From contig NZ_FNKP01000002.1 in assembly GCF_900099835.1 (NCBI RefSeq), positions 2,294,001 through 2,358,000 on the forward strand: a DNA stretch of 64,000 nucleotides, written 5' to 3'. The position numbers were made by a program, and so were the translations under genes. Source of the DNA: Paraburkholderia fungorum. GTDB lineage: Bacteria; Pseudomonadota; Gammaproteobacteria; Burkholderiales; Burkholderiaceae. The notes beneath the pieces were generated by a model. That model was not told where the DNA came from, did not search any database, and worked only from the letters and a program-made list of their open reading frames with translations. Positions 27,291-36,053 of the stretch are shown piece by piece (within the stretch, counting starts at the first letter, position 1; every line of letters starts with the position of its first letter).

Positions 27291-27974
27291 TTATTGGCTG
27301 TTTTTCAGCGCTCTTCTGCTCCAGGCCAGCAACAGCAATAGGCAAACTGGCAACACGATGGCGATAAACGAAATGCGCACGAAAGCCAATGCGCCGCAAA
27401 TCGCTCCGACGGCAAACCCCGCCATCGCCGCGAGCGTCGACATGAGCCGTTCACGCACTTGCTGCCCATGTCCGCCGCGCGCACCACGATGAATCAGTTC
27501 GATGACATCCAGTACAACCTGGGTGACATTGCCGGTCATCACCGTGTTCGGTAGTCCCGCGCTCTGTAGCAGTCGACCGCGCGCGTTCTGCACGCCCATT
27601 GCCATCGTTCCCACTACACCGCTGAGCAACACCGCCGACGCAGTGGAATTCTCGATAGGCATTGCGGCCCAGCCTGCGATCATGAACGCGATCAGCAATA
27701 CCGCCTGGAGCAGATAAAGCGCACTTGCAGCATGTTCCGCGTGACGCCGCTCAAGAAATTTGAACATCACGCTACTCAGGGCAATGCCGACAATGAACGA
27801 CGGAAACGCCAGCAACTTGAGCAGTACGCCTTGCCCGACGCCTGCGACTTCCGCGCCGATCAGCACGAAGTTTCCCGTGACGTGCGCAGTGAACAATCCG
27901 AACAACGCGATAAAGCCAAGCGTGTCGACGTACCCTGCGATCCACGCAAGAATGGTGTCCTCGTGCTTGTTCAC
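27291..27974 (-). CDS. YoaK/DUF1275 family membrane protein
   Basis: 227 residues with about six membrane helices and DUF1275 landmarks: AWIAGYVDTLGFIALFG, AHVTGNFVLIG, AMGVQNA and TVMTGNVTQVVLD. Family members are inner-membrane proteins of unknown transport role. The start is the GTG at 27974: a perfect GGAGGT lies six bases before it, the length then fits the family, and an ATG farther upstream would overlap the XapX gene. Member of the long co-directional cluster. Confidence 0.85.
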   Translation of the reverse strand: MNKHEDTILAWIAGYVDTLGFIALFGLFTAHVTGNFVLIGAEVAGVGQGVLLKLLAFPSFIVGIALSSVMFKFLERRHAEHAASALYLLQAVLLIAFMIAGWAAMPIENSTASAVLLSGVVGTMAMGVQNARGRLLQSAGLPNTVMTGNVTQVVLDVIELIHRGARGGHGQQVRERLMSTLAAMAGFAVGAICGALAFVRISFIAIVLPVCLLLLLAWSRRALKNSQ

Positions 27975-28014
27975 GCGAACACCTCCGATGAGCGGCGATG
28001 GATTTGCCCGTGCA

Positions 28015-28284
28015 TTAACTACGGCCTTTTGCATTGGATGCGTTGGCCGGGTTCGCTGATAACCTCGCTTCAGATACTGTCGCGCTTGTGGCTTCCCCGG
28101 CGACCTGAACCTCAGCAGCCTGCGCAAAGAACTGCGCCTTCACGACCGGAATCGCGTGCTCTCCCAGCACCATGCCAAGCAATCCGGCAAGCGCGATCAG
28201 CGGCGGCGCTGGCGACTGTACTTTCAGCAGCCAGTAAAGGAGCCCGACGCCAAATCCGACACAGAGTGAAATGATGTAACCCAT
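28015..28284 (-). CDS. XapX domain small membrane protein
   Basis: 89 residues. The first 55 form the XapX domain: two membrane helices (YIISLCVGFGVGLLYWLL and PPLIALAGLLGMVLGEHAI) separated by a short VQSPAPP turn. The remaining tail is polar and Ala/Ser-rich, longer than in most family members. Function unknown; XapX genes often sit beside isochorismatase- and hydrolase-type genes, as here. Forty bases upstream of the YoaK-like gene. Confidence 0.82.
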   Translation of the reverse strand: MGYIISLCVGFGVGLLYWLLKVQSPAPPLIALAGLLGMVLGEHAIPVVKAQFFAQAAEVQVAGEATSATVSEARLSANPANASNAKGRS

Positions 28285-28343
28285 GCTGTTGCCCTCAAAG
28301 TTTCCCGTATAGCGCTGCCGCGTTCAGCGCATCTTGCTGACGG

Positions 28344-28985
28344 TCAGTCAGGCCAGTCCGATCCCAGTACCAGCCCACAAAAATTCAGCCGCCGATAGGT
28401 CGGATCCCAGCGATCCAGAACATCGGCGTTGACCGTGCCGAAAGTTGTTTCAGGCCGCTGTTCCATACCACGCGCATACGCTTCGATAATCGACTTCTTG
28501 AAACCCGTCTCGCGCGGATAAGCCCGCACGATCTCGTCGCGCTGCTGCGCACTGAGATCGTCATAGCGGGCACCCCGCACATCCATCTGCACGCCGGCGC
28601 TAACCAGCGCCACCAGCGGCGACATGTACTCGGTTATGCCCGGGGTGGTATGCAGTGCAATCGCATCCCACACCTCCTTGATCGCCGCTTGCGCCACGCC
28701 GTACTGCAGTAAAAAGTCGCGCGCTGCATTCGCGCTGTCTACTTCATATCTGAACGGCGACCGGTAATACTGCGAGTTCAAACCGATGTTGTGAAACATC
28801 GCCGCGACATACAGCAGGCCCGGATTAAACGCCAGTTCGTCGCTGTATCCGATGAGTGCGCCGAACAGAAACGTCCTCAGCGAATGATGAAACATCGACT
28901 CCGATTGCATCGCGCAGACGTGACTGGTCGCTGCCTGCGCCATTGCACTGTCGGGAATGTCGACCCCCGCAATGTTTTTTTTCAT
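28344..28985 (-). CDS. HD-domain phosphohydrolase-like protein with altered HD motif
   Basis: 213 residues of a bacterial HD-domain family (starting IAGVDIPDSAMAQAAT, with FHHSLRTFLFGALIG, then YVAAMFHNIGL and IALHTTPGI, ending in TTFGTVNADVL). The defining His-Asp pair reads His-Asn: the codon is AAC where an Asp would be GAC. Other metal ligands (His in FHHS, His in LHTTPG) are kept. The protein may have lost or changed metal-dependent hydrolysis. Cytoplasmic, no signal. Part of the long cluster, 60 bases before the XapX gene. Confidence 0.82.
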   Translation of the reverse strand: MKKNIAGVDIPDSAMAQAATSHVCAMQSESMFHHSLRTFLFGALIGYSDELAFNPGLLYVAAMFHNIGLNSQYYRSPFRYEVDSANAARDFLLQYGVAQAAIKEVWDAIALHTTPGITEYMSPLVALVSAGVQMDVRGARYDDLSAQQRDEIVRAYPRETGFKKSIIEAYARGMEQRPETTFGTVNADVLDRWDPTYRRLNFCGLVLGSDWPD

Positions 28986-29045
28986 GTCAACTCATCCGTG
29001 TCAGACACGCGGTCAATCGCTCCCCCCAACTCTGGCGGGCAACGA

Positions 29046-29867
29046 TCAGGACCGCGCGAATGCCAGAAGATCCTGATTGAGCCGGTCCTTATGGGTGACG
29101 TACAGCGCATGCGGTGCGTGTTCGTACACGAGCAGCGTCGCGTCCTTGATCAAAGCCGCAGCGGCCTTGCCCGTTATGTCGAAGTTCACCACGGCGTCGC
29201 CATCGCCGTGCACGACCAGAGTGGGTACATCGAATCTGGCGAGATCAGGCCGGAAATCGGTTTCAGAAAAAGCCGCTACGCAGTCATGCGAGCCCTTCAG
29301 TCCGCCTTGAAGTCCTAGCGATAACGTCCAGTCCAGCATCTGCTGCGTGACGTTGGTGCCCTCCTGATCGGAGCCCATGAAGAGCGGGCCGAACTCGTCG
29401 AGAAACTTCGGACGATCGCTCAACAGTCCCGCACGAATGCCGTCGAAAATCGCCGGGTCCATGCCCTGAGGATGATCCTCGCGACGGATCATCAAAGGCG
29501 TCACCGCGCTTAGCAACACCGCCTTGGCGATTCGCCCCGTACCGTATCGCCCGATATAGCGGGCCACTTCGCCGCCGCCCATCGAAAAGCCGCCGAGAAT
29601 CACGTCCTTCAGATCCAGCGCTTCGATGAGTTCGTGGACGTCGCGCGCGAACGTGTCGTAGTCGTAACCCGACCACGGCTGATCCGACCGGCCGAAACCG
29701 CGACGGTCATGCGCAATCACGCGAAAGCCGTTATCCGCGAGAAACTTCATCTGGTATTCCCACATGTCGGCATTCAGCGGCCAGCCGTGAACCAGAACAA
29801 TTGGCTGACCGGTTCCCCAATCCTTGTAGTAGAGCTGGACGCCGTCCGATGTGGTGAAAGTACTCAC
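29046..29867 (-). CDS. alpha/beta hydrolase, non-haem chloroperoxidase / esterase type
   Basis: 273 residues with the full fold: oxyanion strand VLVHGWPLNADMW, nucleophile elbow GFSMGGGEVARYIGRYG (Ser about 98), Asp in LVVHGDGDAVVNFD and His in EHAPHALYVTH. The HDRRGFGRSDQPW and GGGEVARYI features place it with cofactor-free haloperoxidase-like hydrolases, which are usually esterases or perhydrolases. No signal peptide, so cytoplasmic. The 121-base space upstream holds a TTAAG-type direct repeat. Confidence 0.88.
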   Translation of the reverse strand: MSTFTTSDGVQLYYKDWGTGQPIVLVHGWPLNADMWEYQMKFLADNGFRVIAHDRRGFGRSDQPWSGYDYDTFARDVHELIEALDLKDVILGGFSMGGGEVARYIGRYGTGRIAKAVLLSAVTPLMIRREDHPQGMDPAIFDGIRAGLLSDRPKFLDEFGPLFMGSDQEGTNVTQQMLDWTLSLGLQGGLKGSHDCVAAFSETDFRPDLARFDVPTLVVHGDGDAVVNFDITGKAAAALIKDATLLVYEHAPHALYVTHKDRLNQDLLAFARS

Positions 29868-29950
29868 GTGAAAAACTCCCTGGTCGATTGTGTGATTTCA
29901 TGCCCGAATGCAGCGTAACGAATTATTCGGATAAAGACCTTGGCGCACTA

Positions 29951-29965
29951 TTAAAAAGCCTTAAG
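29951..29965 (+). promoter_or_regulatory. TTAAG-type direct repeat, 10-bp period
   Basis: TTAAA-AAGCC-TTAAG: two half-sites spaced 10 bases apart, about 85 bases upstream of the alpha/beta hydrolase gene. The form is that of OmpR-type winged-helix binding sites. Similar elements lie at 34318 and 46707. Confidence 0.35.
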
Positions 29966-29988
29966 ACCTGCTGCATTTTTTTCACAGC

Positions 29989-31458
29989 TCATTGCGTGAG
30001 TTGGTGGAACCGCCTCATGCCGTCGCGAAACCAGCCGAATAGCCCACCGGCTTCGTCAACGACGCTTTCAGCCGATGCCAGCAACAGCTTCTCGGTTGCG
30101 TGATGCTCCGATAACAGCCGGCACATTTCTCTTGCGATTTCGGGGCGTCGATCGAGAATCGGCGTCAATGCCGTTTTGTCCAGCCGGAATACCGTTGCGC
30201 GGGTCATCGCGCGAACCATCACATCCGTTCTGATACCGGTGAGAATGCCCGATTGCCCGATCGAGTCGCCGGGCGCAAGTCTGCGCAATTCGATCTCGCC
30301 ATCGCTCCTGGGCGCACTCACCTTCGCCACGCCGCGCGCCAGGATATGAAGCTCGTGACCGCCTTCATCGGCGGCGTCGTAGATGGTCTGTCCGGTGTCG
30401 AACTCGTGCGTCGTGAGCTTCGCTTCGAGTTCTGCGATCTCATCGTCGCCGAGCGTCTGGAAGATCGCGACATTACGCAACAGGCGACGCTTTTCGTCCA
30501 CGGTATTCAACTGCGTTTCAGGCACGGACAATGATCGCAATAGAACGCCACGTGAAGCCAGGTGACGGTGCGCCAGATCGAACAGATCGTTTCTCACGGC
30601 ATTCTTTTTACTCAATTCGCCGACATAGCAAACGATCTCGTACTCGATCGAATCGTTCGTTGCGCGGCGCACGCTCACCATTGGCGTGGGATCGTCCAGT
30701 ACATCGTCGGCACTGGCGGCGGCGTCTTCAAGCGCCGCAAGCACCAACGCGGGGCGAATAGACGGCTTGACCGGCAACACCACACTAATGCCATGCGTAT
30801 GCGACGGCTGATTGGCATTGATGATGTTGGTCCGCGCGGCCACGCTATTCGGAATGACGACGAGATTGCCCTGAGCATTCAACAACGTGGTTGCACGCCA
30901 GTTGGTTTCGACGATCTTGCCCTCCACCTCGCCTATCGTCACCCAGTCGCCGAGCGCAAAAGGTTGTGTTGCATTGAGCACAACGCCCGAAAAAACGTCG
31001 TTCAGCGTGCTCTGAATTGCGAGTCCGAGTACCACGGCGAGCGCACCCGACGTCGCGAGCAAACCTCGCACCGGCAATTCGAGTACATAGGCAATGGCTC
31101 CGACTGCCGCGGCGAGAAACACCAGAGCGCCCAGCACATCCTGAAACAGCCGCTCTCTATGCCACGCTTCGGGCAACACCAGCCGATCCAGCAGAACTGT
31201 CAACAAGCGCGCGCCCTGTAACCACCAGACGAGTTCCAGCATCTGCGCGAGCAGATGCCGCAACGGCTCATTCGACCACGGCGCCGCCCGCAGCGGGTTC
31301 ATCCCCGAACTGAACAGCACGTAAGACGACAGGCCGAACATCAGTGCGCGAAACGCGAGACGCAATTGCTGGCTCTGGCGTCCCATGAAACGCCATGCGA
31401 GAAAGTCGAGGACCAGTATGCCGATTCCAAACAGCACACCGTCGTTCAAGGTCGGCAT
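29989..31458 (-). CDS. mechanosensitive channel (MscS family) with C-terminal cyclic-nucleotide-binding domain
   Basis: 489 residues. Four or five N-terminal membrane helices lead to the MscS pore helix and beta domain (LAVVLGLAIQSTLNDVFSG, LGDWVTIGEVEGKIVETNWR, LVVIPNSVAART). After residue about 330 comes a Crp-type cNMP-binding domain with FDTGQTIYDAADEGGHELHI and GEIELRRLAPGDSIGQSGIL. This is the bacterial cyclic-nucleotide-gated MscS group, in which nucleotide rather than tension may control opening. It is the second cNMP-domain protein in this gene run. Confidence 0.9.
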   Translation of the reverse strand: MPTLNDGVLFGIGILVLDFLAWRFMGRQSQQLRLAFRALMFGLSSYVLFSSGMNPLRAAPWSNEPLRHLLAQMLELVWWLQGARLLTVLLDRLVLPEAWHRERLFQDVLGALVFLAAAVGAIAYVLELPVRGLLATSGALAVVLGLAIQSTLNDVFSGVVLNATQPFALGDWVTIGEVEGKIVETNWRATTLLNAQGNLVVIPNSVAARTNIINANQPSHTHGISVVLPVKPSIRPALVLAALEDAAASADDVLDDPTPMVSVRRATNDSIEYEIVCYVGELSKKNAVRNDLFDLAHRHLASRGVLLRSLSVPETQLNTVDEKRRLLRNVAIFQTLGDDEIAELEAKLTTHEFDTGQTIYDAADEGGHELHILARGVAKVSAPRSDGEIELRRLAPGDSIGQSGILTGIRTDVMVRAMTRATVFRLDKTALTPILDRRPEIAREMCRLLSEHHATEKLLLASAESVVDEAGGLFGWFRDGMRRFHQLTQ

Positions 31459-31512
31459 CGTGGCCCTCTATCCTTCGTTCTCGCTAGTCGGCTAGTCGCG
31501 GATTCGTATTGG

Positions 31513-33381
31513 TCAGAACGCGAAACAGCTACAGCCCAACGCGCCCCAGAAACCGTTCGAATCGCTGACCGGCACGTTTTTACGCCATGCCCAACCATGT
31601 GCATGCGCATGTACCCCGCACAGGTTCACGCAGCCATCCACGCAGGCCACCGCTGTCGGCTTGTAGCGGCTATAGCCGCCAAACTCCGCAACCGGCGACC
31701 ACGACGGACTGACCGGCAAATCGGGCGGTGCGAGCGGCGCAAATTCGTCGTCGGCATAAACGACCTTGCCGCCCACCACCGTCAGATTCGACGTGAGGAA
31801 CTTGATGCGATCTTCTTCGATAGAAAAGTAGTCTTCGCTGAGCACGGCAAAGTCTGCGAACTGGCCCGGAACGAGTGCGCCCTTGCGCTCTTCTTCATTC
31901 GAGAACCACGCACTGCCGACCGTGTAACGGCGCAAGGCTTCCATACGATCGAGCCGGTTTGCGCTGCCATACATGGCAGTACCGCCGACGGTCTTACCCG
32001 ACACCATCCAGTACAGCGACACGAACGGATTGAAACTTGCGACTCGCGTGGCGTCCGTACCGGCGCCTACCGGCAACCCGGCATCGAGCATCAGACGCAT
32101 CGGCGGCGTGTGCTTGACCGCCTCTTCGCCGTATTGCTGAATGAAGTACTCGCCCTGATACGCCATCCGATGCTGAATCGCAATACCGCCGCCGAGTGCC
32201 CGAACACGGTCGATATTCTTCTGCGTAATCGTTTCGCAGTGGTCGAAGAACCAGCGCAGCCCATTGAACGGAATTTGCGCATTCACCCGTTCGAACACAT
32301 TGAGGAAGCGATTGATCGATTCATCGTAGGTTGCATGCAGGCGGAACGGCCAGCGGTTCGCGACCAGCAGCTTGACGACCGCTTCGAGTTCTTCTTCCAG
32401 CGAATCGGGCAGATCTGGCCGCGGTTCGAGAAAGTCTTCGAAGTCGGCGGCGGAGAACACCAGCATTTCTCCCGCGCCATTCATGCGCAGGAAATCGTCG
32501 CCCTCGCCGGGCTTCGTCAGCTTCACCCACTTCGCGAAATCTTCGATTTCTTTTTTCGCGTTCTGCGTGAACAGGTTGTAGGCGATCCGCACAGTCAGTT
32601 CGTTGTGCTTTGCCATGTCCATGATGACCGCGTAGTCGTCGGGATAAGCCTGATAGCCGCCGCCCGCGTCGATCGCACTCGTTACGCCGAGCCGGTTCAA
32701 TTCGCGCATGAAATGGCGCGTGGAATTGCGCTGATCGTCCGGCGCGAGCTTCGGCCCTTTAGCGAGCGTGGCATACAGCAAGCCCGCATTCGGGCGCGCG
32801 ATCAGCATGCCGGTCGGATTGCCGCGCTTGTCGCGCTGAATCTCGCCGCCCGGCGGATTCGGCGTGTCTTTCGTATAACCGACTGCACGCAATGCAGCCC
32901 CGTTCAACAACGCGCTGTCATAAAGATGCAGAATGAAAACCGGCGTATCCGGTGCAATTGCATTGATCTCTTCCAGCGTCGGACCACGGCGCTCGGCAAA
33001 CTGGAATTCGTTCCAGCCGCCCACCACGCGCACCCATTGCGGCGCCGGAGTTCTTGCCACCTGCTTGCGCAACATGTCCAATGCGTCGGCTAGCGACGGT
33101 ACGCCGTCCCAACGCAACTCCATGTTGAAATTCAATCCGCCTCGAATCACGTGCAAATGCGAGTCGTTGAGGCCGGGAATAACGGTGCGCCCTTTGAGGT
33201 CGACCTGCTGGGTACGCTGCGTCGCGTGGCGCATCACGATGTCGCGCGCTCCCGCTGCGATAACGCGGCCGTTCGCCACTGCTACCGCGTCGGCAAACGA
33301 GCGCTTGTCGTCCTGAGTGGCAATCTTGCCGTTGAAGAAGACGACGTCGGCTGGCGTCGGCTCGTGAGTATTCGAAGTCAT
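31513..33381 (-). CDS. amidohydrolase family protein (COG1574-like) with Cys/His-rich C-terminus
   Basis: 622 residues. Metal-dependent amidohydrolase fold: NGKIATQD at the N-terminus, zinc motif PGLNDSHLHVIRGG, later His in LHATYDES and FDHCETI, and Asp in GAGTDATRVASFNP. It belongs with predicted exo-enzymes acting on N-substituted amides (COG1574). The last 45 residues contain CVDGCVNLCGVHAHAHG and GALGCSC, a Cys/His-rich tail that looks metal-binding. The ATG at 33381 has AGGAT six bases upstream and is preferred to the ATG four codons before it. No signal peptide. Confidence 0.85.
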   Translation of the reverse strand: MTSNTHEPTPADVVFFNGKIATQDDKRSFADAVAVANGRVIAAGARDIVMRHATQRTQQVDLKGRTVIPGLNDSHLHVIRGGLNFNMELRWDGVPSLADALDMLRKQVARTPAPQWVRVVGGWNEFQFAERRGPTLEEINAIAPDTPVFILHLYDSALLNGAALRAVGYTKDTPNPPGGEIQRDKRGNPTGMLIARPNAGLLYATLAKGPKLAPDDQRNSTRHFMRELNRLGVTSAIDAGGGYQAYPDDYAVIMDMAKHNELTVRIAYNLFTQNAKKEIEDFAKWVKLTKPGEGDDFLRMNGAGEMLVFSAADFEDFLEPRPDLPDSLEEELEAVVKLLVANRWPFRLHATYDESINRFLNVFERVNAQIPFNGLRWFFDHCETITQKNIDRVRALGGGIAIQHRMAYQGEYFIQQYGEEAVKHTPPMRLMLDAGLPVGAGTDATRVASFNPFVSLYWMVSGKTVGGTAMYGSANRLDRMEALRRYTVGSAWFSNEEERKGALVPGQFADFAVLSEDYFSIEEDRIKFLTSNLTVVGGKVVYADDEFAPLAPPDLPVSPSWSPVAEFGGYSRYKPTAVACVDGCVNLCGVHAHAHGWAWRKNVPVSDSNGFWGALGCSCFAF

Positions 33382-33560
33382 GGCGATCCTCATAGGGAGC
33401 GCTCCGCGTTTTCAACGCGCGAGCTATTCCAGGAAGACAAAGCCCTCACGGACTGCCTCCCTTGCTGCATTCAGAAACTGGTTGTTGGCGGTGGCAAACG
33501 TCGAACCTGCTTTTCGTTTGCCACCGCATCGATCGGGACGGGTACGCCGATCGACGCAGA

Positions 33561-34196
33561 TCAGCCCGCTTCGCTCGCGTGCTCGCCGAGAATCGACTTC
33601 GCGTAGCGCACGCCAATGCCATACGCGCTGTGCGCCTTCAGAATGTCCATGCAGCCTTCGTACGTCTCCGAGCGCGCCCAGTCACGTTGCAATTCGAACA
33701 TGTACTGGAACGAGGTCATCGGGACTGCGCCCGCCTGGATGATGCGTTGCACTGCGCGCTCGTGAGCTTCGGTGCTGACGTCGCCGCATGCATCGGTCGG
33801 CACGTAGATTTCGTAGCCTTCGTTGATCATCTGGATGGTCGGGAACGACACGCACACTTCCGTCCACAGACCCGCAATCACGATCTTCTTGCGACCCGTT
33901 GCTTCGATGGCCTTGCGGAAGTTGGAGTCTTCCCACGAGTTCATCGACGTGCGGTCGATCGGCGTGTATTCCGGGAATACCGATTGCACTTCCGGCACCA
34001 TGTCGCCGCTAAACGACTTGGCGGCCACGGTCGTCAGGATCGTCGGCACCTTGAAGAGCTTCGATGCCTTCGCGATAGCCTGCACGTTATGCAGGATCGT
34101 GGTGCGTTCATGCGACATCGTGCCGAAGAACATCTGCGGCTGATAGTCGATGAGTGCAACGGCGCATGAATCGGGGGTCAAGAGTTCTTTCGGCAT
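33561..34196 (-). CDS. isochorismatase-like cysteine hydrolase (YcaC type)
   Basis: 211 residues. Catalytic triad of the family is visible: Asp in VALIDYQPQMFF, Lys in TVAAKSFSG and Cys in AGLWTEVCVSFPT. The FFGTMSHERTT and SFQYMFELQRDWAR segments place it with YcaC-like hydrolases of unknown substrate. GGAG six bases before the ATG fixes the start. It is the first gene of the twelve-gene co-directional run and is divergent from Dps. Confidence 0.9.
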   Translation of the reverse strand: MPKELLTPDSCAVALIDYQPQMFFGTMSHERTTILHNVQAIAKASKLFKVPTILTTVAAKSFSGDMVPEVQSVFPEYTPIDRTSMNSWEDSNFRKAIEATGRKKIVIAGLWTEVCVSFPTIQMINEGYEIYVPTDACGDVSTEAHERAVQRIIQAGAVPMTSFQYMFELQRDWARSETYEGCMDILKAHSAYGIGVRYAKSILGEHASEAG

Positions 34197-34504
34197 TACG
34201 GGCTCCGTATTAGATGGATATGGCAGTCGCTGAACGATCTGCCTCACTCGCTTGAGTAGCGATAAAAACTGAGAGCGATTCTAGCGACGGATTTTTGCGC
34301 GGTCCTTGTCCAGAGCCCTTAATAGTTCTTAAACAGAATGAGTACGAAGATTGGCCTATCGAAGCAGAATTCGAAATTGATGCATGAAACTCGAATCAGA
34401 AGAATTCATATTTTTTGAGGGACTTTATCGAGGTTGCGTTCCTACACTTGTCTTTGCCAGATTCGGAAATTGACCGCATTCCATCCACACTTCAAAGGAC
34501 AATG
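34197..34504. promoter_or_regulatory. divergent promoter region between isochorismatase-like hydrolase and Dps
   Basis: No gene supported. It contains a near-perfect CTTAA-N5-CTTAA direct repeat at 34318-34332, placed to influence either gene. The right part (34340-34440) is AT-rich and probably holds the Dps promoter. Confidence 0.5.
34318..34332. promoter_or_regulatory. perfect CTTAA direct repeat with 10-bp period
   Basis: CTTAATAGTTCTTAA; on the minus strand this is TTAAG-N5-TTAAG. Tandem half-sites one helical turn apart are typical for OmpR/PhoB-type winged-helix proteins, and the large regulator at 36 kb carries such a domain. Binding by it is inference. Confidence 0.5.
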
Positions 34505-35023
34505 ATGAAAGACGAACTCAAGGCCATCGCGCATCGTTCGGCGCCGCTGAAAACCACAACCCGTCTAAGTGAAGACGCAACCCGCGACATCTCAGCGGCA
34601 TTGACCACGCTGCTCGCCGACATGTTCGCGCTCTATATGAAGACGAAGAACTTTCACTGGCACATATCCGGGCCGAACTTCCGCGACTACCACCTTCTAC
34701 TCGACGATCAATCCAGCCAGATCTTCGCGACGACTGATCCACTCGCAGAACGTGCACGCAAAATTGGCGGAAGAGCGCTCCATTCCATCGGTCAGATTGC
34801 AAAGCTGCAACGCATTGCCGATAACGATGCGGGATTCGTCACGCCGTCGGACATGCTGGCGGAATTGCGTGAAGACAATCTCGCGTTGCGCGGCTATATG
34901 AGCGAGACCCACGCGCTATGCGACGAATATGGCGACGTCGCTACGGCCAGCCTGCTCGAAGAATGGATCGACGAAGCAGAACAGCGCGTCTGGTTCCTGT
35001 TCGAATCCGGGCGCAATACCTGA
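34505..35023 (+). CDS. dps: Dps family DNA-binding ferritin-like protein
   Basis: 172 residues. With this start the ferroxidase ligands fall at His51, His63, Asp67, Asp78 and Glu82, the same numbers as in E. coli Dps, which supports both the call and the second of two adjacent ATG codons; AAGGA stands five bases before it. The motif KTKNFHWHISGPNFRDYHLL is diagnostic. Dps oxidises iron with hydrogen peroxide, stores it in a 12-subunit shell and protects DNA in starvation. Divergent from the hydrolase cluster and near the STAND regulator, it fits a stress theme. Confidence 0.93.
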   Translation: MKDELKAIAHRSAPLKTTTRLSEDATRDISAALTTLLADMFALYMKTKNFHWHISGPNFRDYHLLLDDQSSQIFATTDPLAERARKIGGRALHSIGQIAKLQRIADNDAGFVTPSDMLAELREDNLALRGYMSETHALCDEYGDVATASLLEEWIDEAEQRVWFLFESGRNT

Positions 35024-36053
35024 ATGTTATTCGAGGCGGCCGCCGCGACTGCGTCGTTTCATAAGAATTAATCGTTCTGAAGTTCGTGACTGGTATTGAT
35101 GCAGTACGATTCGAGCCCACGAACCGTATATCAACAACAACACAAGAGTGGAGAAAGTTAGCTGAACCTGCTTCTGGAGTTCCGTCGGCTAATCGCGGTC
35201 AACTCCGGATTGCGGGCGCGGGTACGACTGGTGCGGGTGCGACCGCACCAGTCGCACTGGCCGTCGCGTCCGCGATCGGGAACCCCGCACCCATATATCG
35301 CATTGCCATGTCATTCGCAATCTTCTCCAATGGTTTTATTTCAGATAAATTTCGGCTAGCCTTTACACCTTTGCGCATGCCAGCGCAAAGATGCAGTCGC
35401 CGCCCATCTTTATCATCGCCCGGCACTTACCTGATTGAGAAGTTCCGGTGCGCGGCCGCAATTCGGGAAGAGTAGAAGAGTCGCCGGCTTCGCCACTGCA
35501 CAAAGTACATGCATAAGACATGCTTCCCTGCAAAGCACAAAACAAGATTTCAATAGAAAAATTTGCACAATGCATGCAATCTGTCGCGCGGCTATCTCGT
35601 TCGCGCATATCGGCAAATTGATTTCACGGCAATGCGCCGCCTGGCACGAATACTCGGGATGGACTTTCTTACAAAGCACCGCACTAACATTCAAGACGTA
35701 CAGATTCTGCCAGGGTAAGTTCAATCATGTTGGTAATGTTCTGAAAGGCTCACTCCGGCGTGCGAGATAATCTTGCATCGCCCACACGTCAATAAACGAC
35801 GCGCCTTCAGAAATTCGCTGAATCACCGTCTTTATCGACATCTTATCGACATCCCGCGACCGGCCTTGATGCTTCATCGGCCAGTAGCAATTAGTGCAAT
35901 CGGCATTGGCGGATACTACCCATTATCCGTATGAGGATAGCAGGCAAAAAAGAGCCCATGCGCGATGCGGTTCGTCACACGACGACACCCGCATAGCCAT
36001 GGCTTCGCCATTCCTTTTGTTGGCATGCTCCTTTTTCTGAATCTGAAATTGAC
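35024..36053. other. AT-richer kilobase without a convincing gene
   Basis: Frames here lack ribosome sites and conserved features. Visible structure: an 11-bp inverted repeat (35226-35236 with 35243-35253) and an 11-bp tandem repeat TTATCGACATC (35832-35842 and 35843-35853). Base composition is lower in GC than the flanks. It may be a decayed insertion or a long regulatory region for the gene at 36 kb. Confidence 0.45.
35199..35378 (-). CDS. possible 59-residue protein, doubtful
   Basis: A short frame with an amphipathic helix-like stretch (SEIKPLEKIANDMAMRYMG) and an Ala/Pro tail (PAPVVPAPAIRS) like many real C-termini in this genome. There is no ribosome site and no homology that I recognise. 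It could be the remnant of a larger gene in this gene-poor kilobase. Confidence 0.22.
   Translation of the reverse strand: MRKGVKASRNLSEIKPLEKIANDMAMRYMGAGFPIADATASATGAVAPAPVVPAPAIRS

Noticed and set aside
35226..35253. Inverted repeat considered as the Dps terminator
   Set aside because: More than 200 bases after the Dps stop and without a T-run.
35086..35475. 129-codon frame on the plus strand in the gene-poor kilobase
   Set aside because: No ribosome site or domain; the composition shifts along its length as if crossing unrelated sequence.
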